Assembly (NCBI GenBank): GCA_000934385.1
Contig: KN880648.1
Location: 1-41,433, forward strand
Length of the DNA: 41,433 bases
Origin: Cylindrobasidium torrendii FP15055 ss-10
Taxonomy: Eukaryota > Basidiomycota > Agaricomycetes > Agaricales > Physalacriaceae
Direction: 5' to 3'
A program made the translations under genes and the position numbers. Below are positions 40,782 to 41,433 of the stretch, piece after piece. Position 1 is the first letter of the stretch. Every line of letters starts with the position of its first letter. Under the pieces are notes generated by a model. That model did no database searches and had not been told where the DNA came from. It saw nothing but the letters and a program-made list of their open reading frames with translations.

Positions 40782-41433
40782 ACTGGGCCTCTATAAGCCT
40801 TTCTTTTTTGTGCATTTGTTCAGTAGGATTTAATTGTTTTGTATGGTGGCGAGTTCCAGAGCTATGGGCCGCATGATTAAATAGAACTACTACCACATTC
40901 CTAACAAAAAATCTACATGTCTTTGCTACATGTTAGATGTTGCTTTGATCCTGTAGCCCGAGCGTTCATGGATCTGAACTTTCTTATCGGCCCTCACTGC
41001 GTTTGTAGAAGAGTACAAGGCTCCATTATACTAGCAAAACTATCGTAAGTAGTACTGAGTGGCATTACCATTCATCGCCGAGAGCTCAATCTCCCAAATC
41101 TTACGAAAGTAGAATTTTAACAAATGAACAAAACCCGAAGCCAGGATCTTGGTCCTTGGACCGCGAACTTCAAACCTTCGAGTTTACGTGTAACAGTCCG
41201 GGGTCGCCAGGTACTACATTCTAAGGGAGCAACTCTACCCAAGTCACCCGTAAAGAACTGCCCCCCTGAAGCTATCCCTCACCGCGTAAGCAAGAGGACA
41301 CTCTGGATCGAACCGTCGAACGCAGCAGGCAATGACCCACATTACGTTATCTTGGCCGTGCACAATCCGATCAGAGGTCAGAGTCTCAGACCACTATCCT
41401 ACACGAGGATTGATTGAGGTGAAGTGTAGGCTC
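40782..41433. other. Right-end spacer, no supported gene
   Basis: About 650 bases after the last stop codon. One open frame on the plus strand (41124-41417) has no family features. On the minus strand, sequences like pol III A and B boxes occur (41391-41401 and 41305-41314), but no tRNA fold can be drawn between them. Confidence 0.4.

Overview
The window is fungal nuclear DNA, most likely from a mushroom-type basidiomycete (Agaricomycetes). The signs are genes cut by many introns of about 45-60 bases, very short spacers, F-box/leucine-rich proteins and C2H2 proteins in the style of that group, and a fused pseudouridine glycosidase/kinase. I see no transposon, CRISPR array, rRNA gene or convincing tRNA. 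Gene ends come from reading exons by eye through frame, splice sites and family similarity. Outer coordinates are firmer than inner splice sites.

Left part (1-13.6 kb): a D-amino-acid oxidase on the minus strand with a four-copy phased promoter repeat; MAD2 (minus) and TAF5 (plus) back to back with only 93 bp between their start codons; an unrecognised basic protein; a single-pass membrane protein with WW-binding motifs; a MetE-like zinc methyltransferase homologue; and ribosomal protein eL13.

Middle (14-25.4 kb): a two-finger C2H2 protein; a divergent homologue of the checkpoint silencer p31comet with a long acidic insert; the mitochondrial ADP/ATP carrier; a SIZ/PIAS SUMO ligase divergent from nudC; an F-box protein; and a secreted 306-residue precursor built of nine repeats around KSLDG-T/K-VVPYG. 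That precursor is the strongest candidate for something undescribed.

Right part (25.6-41.4 kb), nearly all on the minus strand at first: an IRC3-type mitochondrial helicase; three neighbouring C2H2 genes that share an intron position and a PW-x-SSVG-like motif and so look like an old tandem duplication; a second F-box protein; the pseudouridine glycosidase/kinase, which is divergent over 89 bp from the molybdopterin synthase large subunit; and an unrecognised nuclear-looking protein.

Two themes run across the window. MAD2 and its predicted antagonist p31comet lie about 12 kb apart. An RTCACGTG octamer (Cbf1/bHLH type) sits 35-120 bp upstream of MAD2/TAF5, the basic unknown, p31comet and the last unknown gene. 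There is no operon-like logic. Apart from these links the genes look like ordinary housekeeping neighbours.
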